Shown here piece by piece: positions 1 to 9,836 of a stretch of 64,000 nucleotides of DNA. Numbering within the stretch: position 1 is the first letter of the stretch; each line of letters opens with the position of its first letter. The stretch comes from Pilaira anomala (lineage: Eukaryota; Mucoromycota; Mucoromycetes; Mucorales; Mucoraceae): the NCBI GenBank assembly GCA_025716855.1, contig JAIXMQ010000002.1, positions 372,001-436,000 on the forward strand, in the 5' to 3' direction. The notes under the pieces were generated by a model. The model saw only the letters and a program-made list of their open reading frames with translations. It ran no database searches and was not told where the DNA came from. Both the position numbers and the translations under genes were made by a program.

Positions 1-419
1 GATCTTTTTCTTTTTATTCGTACGCTTTCAAATTAATAACTTTGCTAGCATAAAAAAAAAGAAAGTAGTAAACTATTAAAAACATTTATAATAAAATGTA
101 AATAGATGTTGAGAAAAAAAGCGACGAGGAGAATTAAACAGTAATACCGAACATAATATTTGGAGTTGCTGTTGCGGCTTCAACAGAGAAGAAAAAGAAA
201 GTAAACTTTTTCTCATGTGGCGTGTGAAAAAATATATGATACCAATAAGAATCGAGTATATCCATAAATGGGAAAATTTATGCCAATTTTTTTTTCACAT
301 GGTGTACTGGCATTATGGTGTTATATAACATAAACTTTACTTAATAGCTATCCAACCAGAGTTTGAAATAATACGAAAAGCTGTCAATGTTTACTTTTAA
401 CATGAAAAAAATTTTCTAT

Positions 420-453
<34 letters not shown>

Positions 454-635
454 CTTCTTCTTCTTTTTTCTGTAAGCCGTACTCAAGCGAAACCTGCTTT
501 TATTGCAATCGGATAGGAAGTTGCAGATGTATCTGGCGAGTAGATCGCATTTTTGAAGCTTTGGTGTACGTAGTTTATTTCTTCATGAACCCTTTCGTAC
601 TTGCTCTGGTGATACTGGATATAGATGAAAGAATG
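1..635. other. AT-rich stretch, no supported gene
   Basis: No gene is supported here. The only longer reading frame (from 387) is carried by a T-run read as poly-Phe and has no recognisable domain. The end of this stretch merges into the left arm of the inverted repeat that starts near 636. Confidence 0.6.
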
Positions 636-1885
636 GTGGCTCATCTCTTATATATTGCCTCTTCGTCAAACGCTATGCTTGTTTTATTTCAGAGAGTTAT
701 ATCAGATTAATTCTGTACTGGCTCACTTTGGTTTGCAGATCTCTGATGTGATTTTTGTACAAAGGTATTAGAAAGGATTGTTTATTACGTCTTTGGTGAA
801 CCGTGGTACTTCTTAATATGTCTAGCATAGAAGCTTGTAGTATTTTAGTAATGTGGTGGTATATGATGATTTTGATATGCTGAAGTGCTGATAGCTTTAT
901 GTATGGAAATGGTGTGTTTTCCGTCTTTGATGAATCGAAGATAAGTAGGTGTTTAGGTGTTTGGTGTAGCTTTTGGAAGTCTTGACTTCACTGGATGAAC
1001 TATTTTTATTCTCCTTGCTTCTTCTTGTTCGTCTGGTGTTCTCCTACAATCTAACTTGATTGTTCTTGATAAAGAGTCTACTTGACCCGGGTTTACTTCT
1101 TACTTGGTTATCTTCTACTAGAATCTTGTCTTCTGCTTGGGGTTTCTATAATGTCAATCAACCAAAAAAAAAAAAAAAATCATTATAGTTTTGCAAAAAC
1201 TCTTTCTTTCGCGGTTTTTACTCTTTTTACGCGCTTTACAACAAAAATCATTTTGTTTAGACAATTTATAGACCAACCACCCCTCTCTTTAAAAAGCAGA
1301 CCCAAAAATCTAAAAAAACACAAAAAAAATATAAAATTTAAAAAAAATGGTTGACATTCTAGAAACACCAAGCAAAAGACATGATCCCAGTAGAAGAAAA
1401 CCAAGACGGTTGTAAACCTTGATCAAGTGGACTCTTCATCAAGACCAATCAAGACTGACTGTAGGAGAAAACTAGAAGGACAAGAAGCTGGAAGGAGAAT
1501 AAATCTAAAGTTCTGAAGGTGTTGTTGAGATGGAAGAAAGCTGCAACAAACACTGACATACCTACTTACTTTCGCTTCATCATAGATAGAAAATTCACCA
1601 GTTTCATACATAAAGCTATCAGTACTTCAACATATCTGTATCATCATCATGTATCACCATAATACTATTATAGTGCAAGCTTCCATGTTAGACATATTGA
1701 GAAGTACTATGTAGATACGATTCACCCGAGACGTAGCAGGCAATCCCTAATACTTTTGTATAAAAATCACCTCAGAGATCTGCAAACCAAAGTGTTCAGC
1801 ACAGAGTTAATCTGATATAATTCTCTGAAATAAAACAAGCACTGCATTTGACGAAGAGGTAATATATAAGAGCAAGTGAGTTGTT
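636..1885. repeat. Large imperfect inverted repeat, arms about 0.54 kb
   Basis: The sequence at about 636-1171 reappears as its reverse complement at about 1345-1885, leaving a loop of about 170 bp. Anchors are TTTGGTTTGCAGATCTCTGA at about 730 against its complement near 1780, and CTTTATGTATGGAAATGGTG at about 896 against the complement of CACCAGTTTCATACATAAAG near 1597. Substitutions and small indels are spread along both arms. A short frame is shared by the arms (MY-x-x-G-x-FS followed by DE-x-K), so they may derive from two inverted copies of a former coding sequence. No target-site duplication or transposase is visible. Arm ends are approximate. Confidence 0.8.
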
Positions 1886-2500
1886 GTTTGGAAGTCTTAT
1901 TTGGTGATCTGGTTCCGGTCTTAAGGTATTAGTGGCAGGGTACGCTATTTATATCGGGTGGATAATTTTCGCTGGTCAAAAGTTCTGGGTAGTCTGGGCA
2001 TGTGTCCTCCGTTTGTGGTAATCGTAACAACCTCATTGAGTGTAAAGCAAGGGCCCTATAGTGAAGTAAATAAGCTGGTATCATACAAGTTGGGCTTTGG
2101 CTCAGGCGAGAAGGAAGCAAGGACCCTTGACCGGTGAGCCTTGTTCTATAATCAAAATTCTTTGCTTGTTGGTATTCGGTACGGATAATAAGTAGTAAGA
2201 GCGGGATGTCTTGATTGTATGTCTCGTTAGTCGAGTGGTTTTTATGAATCTTCTACTTGTTTGACGATACAGAATAGGGTACCGTTAGTTGGTGGCGGGT
2301 AAATAGACCGCGGGACGTGATCGTACGTCTAACACAATATGCTTGCATGAGCAGATCCAGTTGATCGTATCTTGGGTTTTATTGCATCCACTAACACTTT
2401 ACAAGCGGTAATATTTTTGGGACCAGGTGTGTTTCCGCCTTCTCGTGGCTGTTGTCCTGTTAGTATCATTGTAGTTTTTATAATTACTTTGAGAACCAAG
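1886..2500. other. GC-richer island of unknown nature
   Basis: This roughly 600-bp block is clearly less AT-rich than its surroundings and lacks homopolymers. Only short frames exist, for example a 47-codon minus-strand frame ending near 2330 and a 63-codon one at 1929-2120. None matches a family I recognise. It could be an untranslated or terminal part of a mobile element, but I see no repeat ends. Confidence 0.35.
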
Positions 2501-2829
2501 AGAAACACTTTTTTTTTATCTAGCTATTAATAAATAAATAAAAAACATATTTTTAATATATCATTACTTCTGTTTATAACATAAAACTATAAGTTCTACT
2601 CTTTAACTGTTTTTTATTCTGCCTACATTAATTGTAAGTGGCAATTTATGCGAGTTGAATACGTTGGAGGGCGTTTCTTTTATGCTTTAAATTATATAAG
2701 CATTATAACAGGTACCAGTGTAAAAAAAAAAATATATATATATATATATATTGAAATTATTTAGTATTTATAAGCACATTAAATTCGTTACTCTCTTCTT
2801 TTTTTAATATTTTCAAACCTGTGTATCTG

Positions 2830-3612
2830 CTATCTATTAAAATACTTGACCATCGTAAACAGCGTTGTTTCGAGCTCTAGTTAACTGTTGAAGAAATTGT
2901 GCATCTGCTAAATTAAATATGGCAGGAGACAACAGTAGTGAGTTGTTGCAATAAATTTGTAATGATTTACCTTGATGTCGTTGATTTCGTATAATATAAT
3001 AAATATGTAAATAAATAACTCGAGATAGTCTATATTATGTTGCAACTGGTTTTCTTGATTTCAAATGTCAAAAATAGCTTTTATTCCATCAACTATACCT
3101 AAACCTGTCATAAATGATCCCGTATACAGTTTGTGATGATGCTTTTTGGGGATAAAAGAATGATCACTCCATTGTTGTAAATGTTGAATCTATCGTTGTA
3201 TAATTTAGTTAACGGATGAGTGTTGATGATTCCGTAGCAATTCTTTGGTTAATTAACTGTCGATATTTAGCCTTGCCGGAAATACACCAAAAAAGGTATT
3301 AATGCCTTTCCAATAAAAGATGCCAACACCATTAGTTTTAGAGTAGTTTGATGTAATAATTTTGAGTTATACAACGTATGTCTCATATTTTGTTGATAGA
3401 TACTGTGAGGGTCATATTTTTTTTTTGTTGATGAGAAAACCAAGACGTTGAATTGTGGTTGAAGAAGGAGCTACTTGGGATTTCTTTTGGTTGACCAGGA
3501 AGTCTAGACCTGATAGTTTTTGTTCGATTTCATTGTAATGGATCTTGTAAATATTACAGTAAGCAATGTCGAATGAAACCTGAATGATAGTGTTGATTTT
3601 GTATTTCGCCTA
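2830..3612 (-). mobile_element. Decayed DIRS-like retroelement (RT / RNase H remnant)
   Basis: Read on the minus strand from 3609, a frame contains SGLDFLVNQKKS and then RLGFLIN. This is the RT pattern 'GF-x-hN-x-x-KS ... LGF-x-I-N'. After a frame change at an A-run, KNMTLTV follows, as in the RT thumb of DIRS/Ngaro-type elements. Further down come LASFIGKAL and, in another frame, VFPARL, the usual linker before RNase H, then a weak GLGIVDG segment. A last coding-like stretch (FNLADAQFLQQL) lies near 2900. Stops and frame changes break the frame throughout, so the copy is dead. DIRS-type is favoured over Ty3 because of the LASFIGKA...PARL linker; this is family knowledge applied by eye. Confidence 0.6.
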
Positions 3613-3702
3613 TTGTTGAAATAAAAGGAAAGTGAAGTACCAAAAGCAAAACAAAAGATGATCAGGCCTTATAATTATTAAAGATATCATATTATTATCA
3701 TA

Positions 3703-3742
<40 letters not shown>

Positions 3743-4405
3743 ATTCAAACTAACAAAGAAAGAATGATAACATGAAAAGAGTTTCCTTTAAAACACGGGA
3801 TAATGAAAGTTTTAATGGTAGTTATTTATTGACCTGAACCAATTATCAAACATTCAGTCAACAAACGAACCCAACTAGATATATATATATTAATTGAACA
3901 ATAATTAACACTAACTATAGAAGCATATGTTTATGCGAATTATATTGACAGATGGGATTCAGACATATTTAAAATCAAGTTGGAAATTCAGGCGCTTATC
4001 ATAAAAACATTTGGTCACGCAATAATAAACGCGTTTTTTAATCTGACATTTTGTATAATTTACAAAATATCTTTATCTTTTTATTCTATTTGTTGTCATA
4101 CTATTATTGTGAAGAATTGCATGAAGAATCTTTTTATTTCGTACCTTTCTTCTTTTTTTAATATAATGTAATTATAATGTACCATTTTAACGTCCTTGAT
4201 TTTGCTAACACTGCAAAAGCCCAAATACCTAAAGATTTACGACTCAGATATGAATTACAATCAACACTTCCTTTTGTTTTGTTACCTGCTAGTAAATAGA
4301 TACAATCGTAAACCTCCAAATGTCTAGAATTCAAATAAGTTTTTGAAGAAGTTGTCTTTTTTATTTTGTACCTAAAAGATAATATAAGGAATGAGATACA
4401 TCTGC
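3613..4405. other. AT-rich intergenic DNA with a CT microsatellite
   Basis: Apart from a (CT)n run at about 3702-3738 and short TA runs, I see no gene, RNA or repeat of note. The reading frame at 3980-4171 has no recognisable features. Confidence 0.5.
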
Positions 4406-4776
4406 AATCAAGTTGAGGGGATCAAACCCAGGTCCAAATGTCCAGTACAATGAAGGCCAATTCAGTGCTTTTTTATATCCATAATGTAATCTAAATGTTG
4501 ACAATTCCATTTGTATTTGTATTGGGAGGAGCAATCACATTGTTTGTGACGGGAAGTATTATGGGAGTAGCCCTTTCAATTGTATATAATGCAGGTTTTT
4601 TTTTTGTTTTGTCAACATGGATACTTTTTCTTTGGGCACTTATACATATTTTAATAGTTTTAGTTAGCTCTTACATATTCAACCATTACTGTCATTCTTT
4701 GAATAATAATATTTTGTTTTATAAAAAAAAAGAGTACATTTTGAAAAGAAAATATTTACATGTATATAATCAATAG
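4406..4776 (+). pseudogene. Possible broken multi-spanning membrane protein
   Basis: A frame starting after an AG near 4412 reads SNPGPNVQYNEGQFSAFLYP and then meets a stop at about 4482. Coding-like sequence resumes in another frame at 4495 with about 60 very hydrophobic residues (for example IPFVFVLGGAITLFV, then GVALSIVYNAGFFF). Two to three membrane segments are predicted by eye. The hydrophilic then hydrophobic order and the frame break suggest a decayed gene rather than a complete 93-residue protein. A promethin-like lipid-droplet protein is one possible ancestor, but I cannot show it. Confidence 0.35.
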
Positions 4777-5079
4777 AAGGGCACGAACCGACAAAAATAA
4801 AAAGCGTTGGGAAATGTGACAAAAAAAACTTTTGTGCAGAAGAACCAGTACTTGTCTAGCCTTCCTGCGTTTTTAGTTCAATTTTCCATACGTATTTTTT
4901 TCCTTATACAGTGCTTACGGTACCAATTTGCGCGATTTCAAATAATTTTGCGTATTTTGTGGATGCATTGTTAGTCGGGGAAAAGAGTAGTTAAAAAGAC
5001 GGTAGTAAAATCATGGATGACTTTTATCCGGATTTATATAAAGTTTAACCAGGCACATCGTCACGTGAATAAGGTTTTT

Positions 5080-5420
5080 TATAACTTTTGCATGAAATAT
5101 ACCATTTTTTTTTCATCATATGGCATACAGGCAGGTTTTTTTTCTCATACGCCATGCAAACAAGTTTTTTTTTTTTTTTTATTTTGGTGTCATTATAAAT
5201 CATCTTTTTTTTATTTTGTTCTTTTCTTTCACTTTCTTCTTTTTACATATATTCCTTCCTTACCGCTCCATTTTTAATCTCTTCTTTTGCCACACTCCTT
5301 ATCTAGAGAAGAGATCGTTCCAAGAAAAAAAAAACCTGTGCATAAAACATGTTGTTATCAATGGTAAGTCTAATAATTTTATCAAAAAATAAATGACTCA
5401 TTTTATCTAATAAATCTCAA
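5080..5420 (+). repeat. Dispersed repeat, copy 1 (first-exon-like module)
   Basis: This stretch aligns with 11200-11560: a T-rich leader with two 'CATACGGCAGG'-like boxes, T-runs, AAGAGAT..TTCCAAGAAA, then CCTGT..AAAAC..TTATCAATG followed by GTAAGTC and, about 60 bp on, AATAG-AAAATG. The arrangement looks like a promoter plus a short first exon with a conserved donor and acceptor. No start codon is preserved in this copy. A third relative is the small gene at 11752. Confidence 0.55.
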
Positions 5421-5835
5421 ATAGAAAATGATCCTTTTTTCTTTTTTGTCCAAATTACAAGTAAAAAAAGAAAAAATTACCTGTTTTTTTGTTAAAAAAA
5501 ACAAGAATTATACTAGTCTTTTCTTAAAAAAAACTGTTAAGTATTTTGGTGGCTTAACGGTTAGTTGGATCAAATTTCATCCGTGATTTTACTACCTCAT
5601 TTTTTACTACTCTTTTACCCAGCACCGCTTTTGAGGAAGACCAAATATGGGTTTAAGCGTTTTTGTATTCCTGAAAATATTCAGATGGAGCTTTGCGATA
5701 CTGGGATATAAATTATTAACCAGAAATAAGATATAATGTCAGAAAGAAGGCGGAACCACCCTCTAAGTAGTAATCAAGAATAAAGATATATATCTGGTAT
5801 ATATCAAGAAGGATCAAATGTGGATTTTATATCGC

Positions 5836-6300
5836 TAGTCATGAACTTACTGCAAGACGTAGACAAGAGATTCGAAATAAAAAGTTTAAGATTGTATTAT
5901 GTGCAGAAAGTTATTACTTGAAATCATGGACCGTAAGTAGAATTTATCAAAGTATAGCTTTACTTTTTTTTTTTTTGATAGATTGAATTATTATTATTAT
6001 TACCACAGAAATCAGAATCAAAATTTATATGTGAAATGTTAACAAAACACCGCCGGGTTATTCCAACTGCAGAGTCTATACGCCACCATCGACTTATGGA
6101 CTTATTTACTCAAGCCCGAACACTTGCATCCAACTTATTCCCGGATTTCGAATCATATTCAAAACGTTACTGTGATCCAAAGAATCCGGTATTTGGCTAT
6201 CAATATTCTGGTAAATCCAACGAGCTTGAATTAAACTATCTATTGGATTCATATATCTAGACCACCTCCAAGGCGAATAGATCAGGCCAAAATTCTTGTA
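5836..6300 (+). pseudogene. Broken SMARCAL1-like SNF2 helicase fragment
   Basis: Two exon remnants with an intact intron between them (donor GTAAGT at 5933, acceptor ACAG at 6005-6008, phase 0) encode helicase-like sequence. Exon A (about 5836-5932) reads RNKKFKIVLCAESYYLKSWT, which matches the SNF2 motif II region (normally DESH followed by h-LK). Here the acidic Walker B residue and the His are lost (AESY). Exon B (6009-6260) carries SKFICEMLTKHRRVI, then SNLFPDF and RYCD, then YSGKSN and EL-x-x-LL, the pattern of SMARCAL1/ZRANB3 annealing helicases. A stop at 6258-6260 is followed out of frame by a PPRR-like piece. The ATP-binding N-terminal lobe and all C-terminal motifs are absent. Confidence 0.7.
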
Positions 6301-6336
6301 GGACTAAAAATTGACAAGGCCTCGCCAGATGCCAAT

Positions 6337-6415
6337 ATGTCTTTTTTCACGCCAAACTCGGGCATTAAGATACCCCTCAAGCCAAACTTGGGCATGATAA
6401 TACCCTTCACGCCAA
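6337..6415. repeat. Short tandem repeat, about two units
   Basis: The unit GCCAAACTCGGGCATTAAGATACCC recurs as GCCAAACTTGGGCATGATAATACCC, with a third start (CACGCCAAAATCCC) at the right edge. The period is about 35 bp. It lies directly downstream of the broken helicase. Confidence 0.6.
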
Positions 6416-6679
6416 AATCCCTTAAGCATATTATTATTATTATTATTATTTTTTTTTTTTTTTGGTCAAGACATTATTTTTTTTTTATTATTAAACGTGA
6501 AGCTATTTAGAAACTGGTATCATCACCAAAAGAATACGAAAAAAAAAAGTAGTTTTTCAATGAGTCACCTTTTTAAAGTTCGGCCACTAATGGAGCATTA
6601 TTTCAGATTTTTTTTAAATACCTATGTACATATAAAGTAACAACCATTAGCACCACAAATCTCATTTTTTATAAACAAG
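6416..6679. other. Gene-free spacer
   Basis: A T-rich spacer with ATT repeats at 6431-6450. It forms the 3' flank of the minus-strand gene that follows. Nothing else is visible. Confidence 0.4.
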
Positions 6680-7064
6680 TTACAATGGTTCAGTTTGCTT
6701 AACAAGTGTGTCACATGCTTCTCTGGATAAAACTTTGCTGTTCTTGTCTACAATATTTATATTGGTAAGTCACTTCTTTTTTTTAAAAAAGAAATTTATA
6801 TACTCATAAATTATTCCTTACCTAGAGTTGAATCCTTCATCATCTCATTTATCATTGAGACTAAAGCACGGTGACCTTCTCTACAAATGTTGTTTTCCTC
6901 GCAGATATTTACAAGACGGATACTATATTCTTGAATACGACTGAAAGCATTTGATGGTACGAATACATCACGGACAGTGTATTCTGATTCTTCCTCTTGT
7001 GTAATATTAATACCATCATCAGGGTTGACTGTATAATTGTTTTTAATTGTGTAAATACAATTTA

Positions 7065-7102
<38 letters not shown>

Positions 7103-7394
7103 TGCTGTACGTACCGGTATTAAAAACATCTTCCTCTTCTTTATAGTCAATTGTTTCAGAATCTTCAAAGTATACATTATCTTCTTGATCAGACATACGC
7201 TCCCGCTCAGATTTATCAGGATTGTTAAAGGCAAGATAGTCAATATTCTCTTTTTCAGATACATCAAGGACAGGTTTTCTATTTTTTAACATATCATCCA
7301 AGCGTTTAGAAAAAAGAGCAGCAGCAGCTTTGGTATTTGCTCTTTTACACCTTTTGTTAGGTCTTTCAGCTTGGTAAGTGTGTTCTTGATTCAT
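6680..7394 (-). CDS. Hypothetical acidic protein, 3 exons
   Basis: Unrecognised protein. Three exons on the minus strand join in frame. Exon 1 runs from ATG at 7394 to about 7117 and ends ...VFNT before a GTACGT donor. Exon 2 runs from about 7027 to 6825; it starts VNPDDG after ATACAG and ends before GTAAGG. Exon 3 starts DKNSKV after GTAG near 6755 and ends ...KQTEPL at the stop 6680-6682. The N-terminal half is basic (NKRCKR), then very acidic (DQED, YKEEEDVF). The C-terminal half is a compact, probably helical segment (AFSRIQEYSIRLVNICEE). The preserved splice phase argues for a real gene. Because of its surroundings it may belong to a transposon-associated family; no catalytic motif is seen. 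Confidence 0.55.
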
Positions 7395-7494
7395 AATAAT
7401 AGATTTAAAATACTTAATCTTTTTTTCTAAAAAAAAGCTGCACTTATATACCTTATTTTCTGGAATTGAAAATATACTTTATTTTTTGGATTTT

Positions 7495-8165
7495 TTTTTC
7501 TGAAAAGGAATAAAACGATCAATGGACTTGATTGGGTAGAACGCAAAATATGAAAAAATCTTTTAACAATTATATCAAACTGCTTTTATCTTTACTGAAG
7601 AAATACACATATTAAAATCGAAAACTGAAGAAGAACAAATGCATCTATGTACACGACTTTACCAAAAAAAAAAAGATAACAAAGATGTTATGAAGGTATT
7701 TTATTTTACTTTTTTTTTTTAATGGATTAGTGCTCTAAAAGGTAATAAAACGGCTAATGAATTTGATTGGATAGAACGCGAACTTGGCAGAAAACTTTTG
7801 ATAACCGTATTCTGTTTCTTTTATCTTTACAAAAAACATAAATACTATAGAGGAGAACTAAAGAAGAGCAAATGATCTATATACACATCTTTTCTACATG
7901 CAAGGTTACAAAGGTGGTTTGAAGGTGGTTTTTTTTTCACTTTTTTTCTTTTTTACTGAACTAGTGCTCGATAAGGTAATAAAGCTGCTCACAAATTTCA
8001 TTGGGTAGAACAAGAAACCGAAAAACTTTTGACAATTATATCAACATTTACAGAAAAACATATATTATGAAGGAAAACTGAAGCCTAACAAATGAATCTA
8101 TGTACATATATTTCCACAAATATAGCACAAAAGTGTTTTAAAGGTGATTTATTATACAATATTTT
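7495..8165 (+). repeat. Three degenerate direct repeats, period about 235 bp
   Basis: Copies start near 7500, 7737 and 7972. Each opens with GGTAATAAA-like sequence, then ATTTGATTGGGTAGAAC, later AAAACTTTTGA(C/T)A, TTTATCTTTAC, a GAAAACTGAAGAA-like box, and CTATGTACA(T/C)..TTTC. Each ends in a T-rich spacer. In translation all show traces of one exon (KGNK, then WVER/WVEQ, then KLLTII), broken by different stops, so they look like triplicated, decayed coding units. A Myb/SANT-like ancestor is possible (WVE..TEKLL) but unproven. Confidence 0.55.
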
Positions 8166-8184
8166 TTTAAATGATTCTTGATTC

Positions 8185-8673
8185 TTGTCCGCTTTTTTAT
8201 CCAAAAATAGAACCAGAACCAAAACCACCAGAAATTGCCGATTCGATTTATATTCGCGGTTGTCAACTTTTTTTTATAGCAAAGTTACTGTTGACAATCT
8301 TTTAAGAGACAAGAACTCTTTGGGACACCGTGAAAAAAATGTTGACAAAACAATCAAAGGTAATAAAGCTAGACTTCTGGCTGTCTGTGGTGACATTCAT
8401 GGTATATCTGATCAAGAAGAATTGGACAGAAGATATTCTTGTACGTATGAAGCATTGAAGAAATTTGTACGTGCTCAACTTCTTCCTGGTAAACGAAGTG
8501 ATTTGACATGGAGTGACATTGGTAGATCAGAACAATGTTTGTATAAAATAATGGTTGAAAACTTTGTTATGAAAACTTCGGGACCTACTAACAGCTTACC
8601 GTTGTACTGTTGTACCGAATCCTGGGGAATAAGAAATTATTTATTGCTCTTATCAGAAACTGTGATAAGGTAA
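8185..8673 (+). CDS. Hypothetical protein exon, transposon-neighbourhood type
   Basis: An open frame of 162 codons with coding-like composition: KNVDKTIKGNKARLLA, EELDRRYSCTYEALKKFV, KRSDLTWSDIGRSEQ and CTESWGIRNYLLLL. I do not recognise the family. The 5' start is uncertain, since only a non-ATG or an upstream exon start fits the window. A donor-like AAG-GTAAAA sits at the end, but its phase does not fit the next open exon (8850), so either this is one exon of a different transcript or the gene is broken. The three degenerate repeats lie directly upstream. Confidence 0.4.
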   Translation: MSAFLSKNRTRTKTTRNCRFDLYSRLSTFFYSKVTVDNLLRDKNSLGHREKNVDKTIKGNKARLLAVCGDIHGISDQEELDRRYSCTYEALKKFVRAQLLPGKRSDLTWSDIGRSEQCLYKIMVENFVMKTSGPTNSLPLYCCTESWGIRNYLLLLSETVIR

Positions 8674-8849
8674 AAAAAATAAAAATAAAAATAAAAAAAG
8701 GTATTCGCGATTATTTATTTACCAAATTATCTTTATGTCCTTTCTCAATATTTTAATACTCAAAGTATTAATAATAAACTAACACTACAATAAAAACATT
8801 GATTTAATTGCTAATAGACAGTGATTAAAATTGTAGGTTACTATAATAG

Positions 8850-9836
8850 GTGTCAAAGAATATTACTCCTGTGATTGATACCCCAGCTGTGACAATCAGT
8901 AATGAGGATGGAATAACACGTAATGGTGAGGCAGCTATCAATATTTCTGAGTGGACAGATCAACCCTCAGTTTCCCAACAGATATTGATGAATAGAGATC
9001 TGGTGGTACCCTGTGATGATATTAGTAGTGAGTCCGAGGATGAAGATACGGCAAGTAGCAAAGTGGGAGAGGATGAAGTTAGAGAAGAAGAACACGAAGA
9101 TGAAGAAGATGAGAATGAAGAAGAGATCCAAAGACTTTTGGAGAAAAATAAAGCTGACGAAGAAGAACTTCATAAAAAATTAGAGGCTATGAAGAGAAAG
9201 TCAACAGTTACAAGCAGGTAAGTATAATATTGCTTTAGTAAGCGTCAAAGTAATCTTATTTTTTTGTATGTAGATCTGCTGCAACAAAAAAAAAACAAAA
9301 AGTAGCCCTTTTTTTTTGTATTTAAGTGCTTTTATATTTTTCTCTTTCTTCTTTTCTCTTTTCATTTTCATCTTTCCTTTTCTTTTTCTTTATTTTTTTT
9401 TTTTTTTCTATTTACTTTAAATAAACGTCTTATTAATAGTGCTTTACAATACGCTGATTATATCACACCCCCTAAAAAGGAACGTGATGATATCATTAAC
9501 CGAGCATACTTTCATGGCCATTTTGGTATCAAAGCTGTTGAAACAACAATCCACAGAGATTATAACATGCACTGGACCAACATGAGAGACGACATACAGA
9601 GAATTATCTCTACATGTGACGCTTGCTCGCACCTTAACATTGCTAAAGTCGGTTATCATCCTTTTAGATCCGTGCTACCTGATCAACATTTAGACCATTG
9701 GAGTTTAGATCTTGGAACTTTTAACACTACATCTGCTTCAGGAAATAACTACATGTTAGTTATGGTCGATCACTTTAGTAGATTTAGGGCGTTCTCAAGC
9801 AAAAAAAATAATAAAACGGAGCGAAAAAAGTATTGA
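8850..9836 (+). mobile_element. Truncated Ty3-type integrase spliced to an acidic exon
   Basis: Exon 1 (8850 to about 9216) begins right after an AATAG acceptor-like site. It encodes a very acidic segment (SSESEDEDTASS, then a run of Glu/Asp) followed by a coiled-coil-like EELHKKLEAMKRK. A GTAAGT donor at about 9217 joins in phase to about 9440 (TTAATAG acceptor). Exon 2 reads HGHFG ... STCDACSHLN, the zinc-binding HHCC domain of retroviral-type integrases, then DHWSLDLGTF and MLVMVDHFSRF, the first part of the DDE core including its first Asp. The frame then ends in an A-rich tract at 9836, so the rest of the core is missing. No LTR is visible. Confidence 0.65.

Noticed and set aside
387..710. 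107-codon frame with poly-Phe start
   Set aside because: Open only because of a T-run; no domain, and it overlaps the inverted-repeat arm.
3702..3738. CT tract and similar GA/CT microsatellites as regulatory GAGA-type elements
   Set aside because: Not consistently placed at promoters (3702, 36263 and 56593 lie in gaps or 3' spacers).
5017..5392. Two overlapping Phe-rich frames
   Set aside because: T-run artefacts inside dispersed repeat copy 1.
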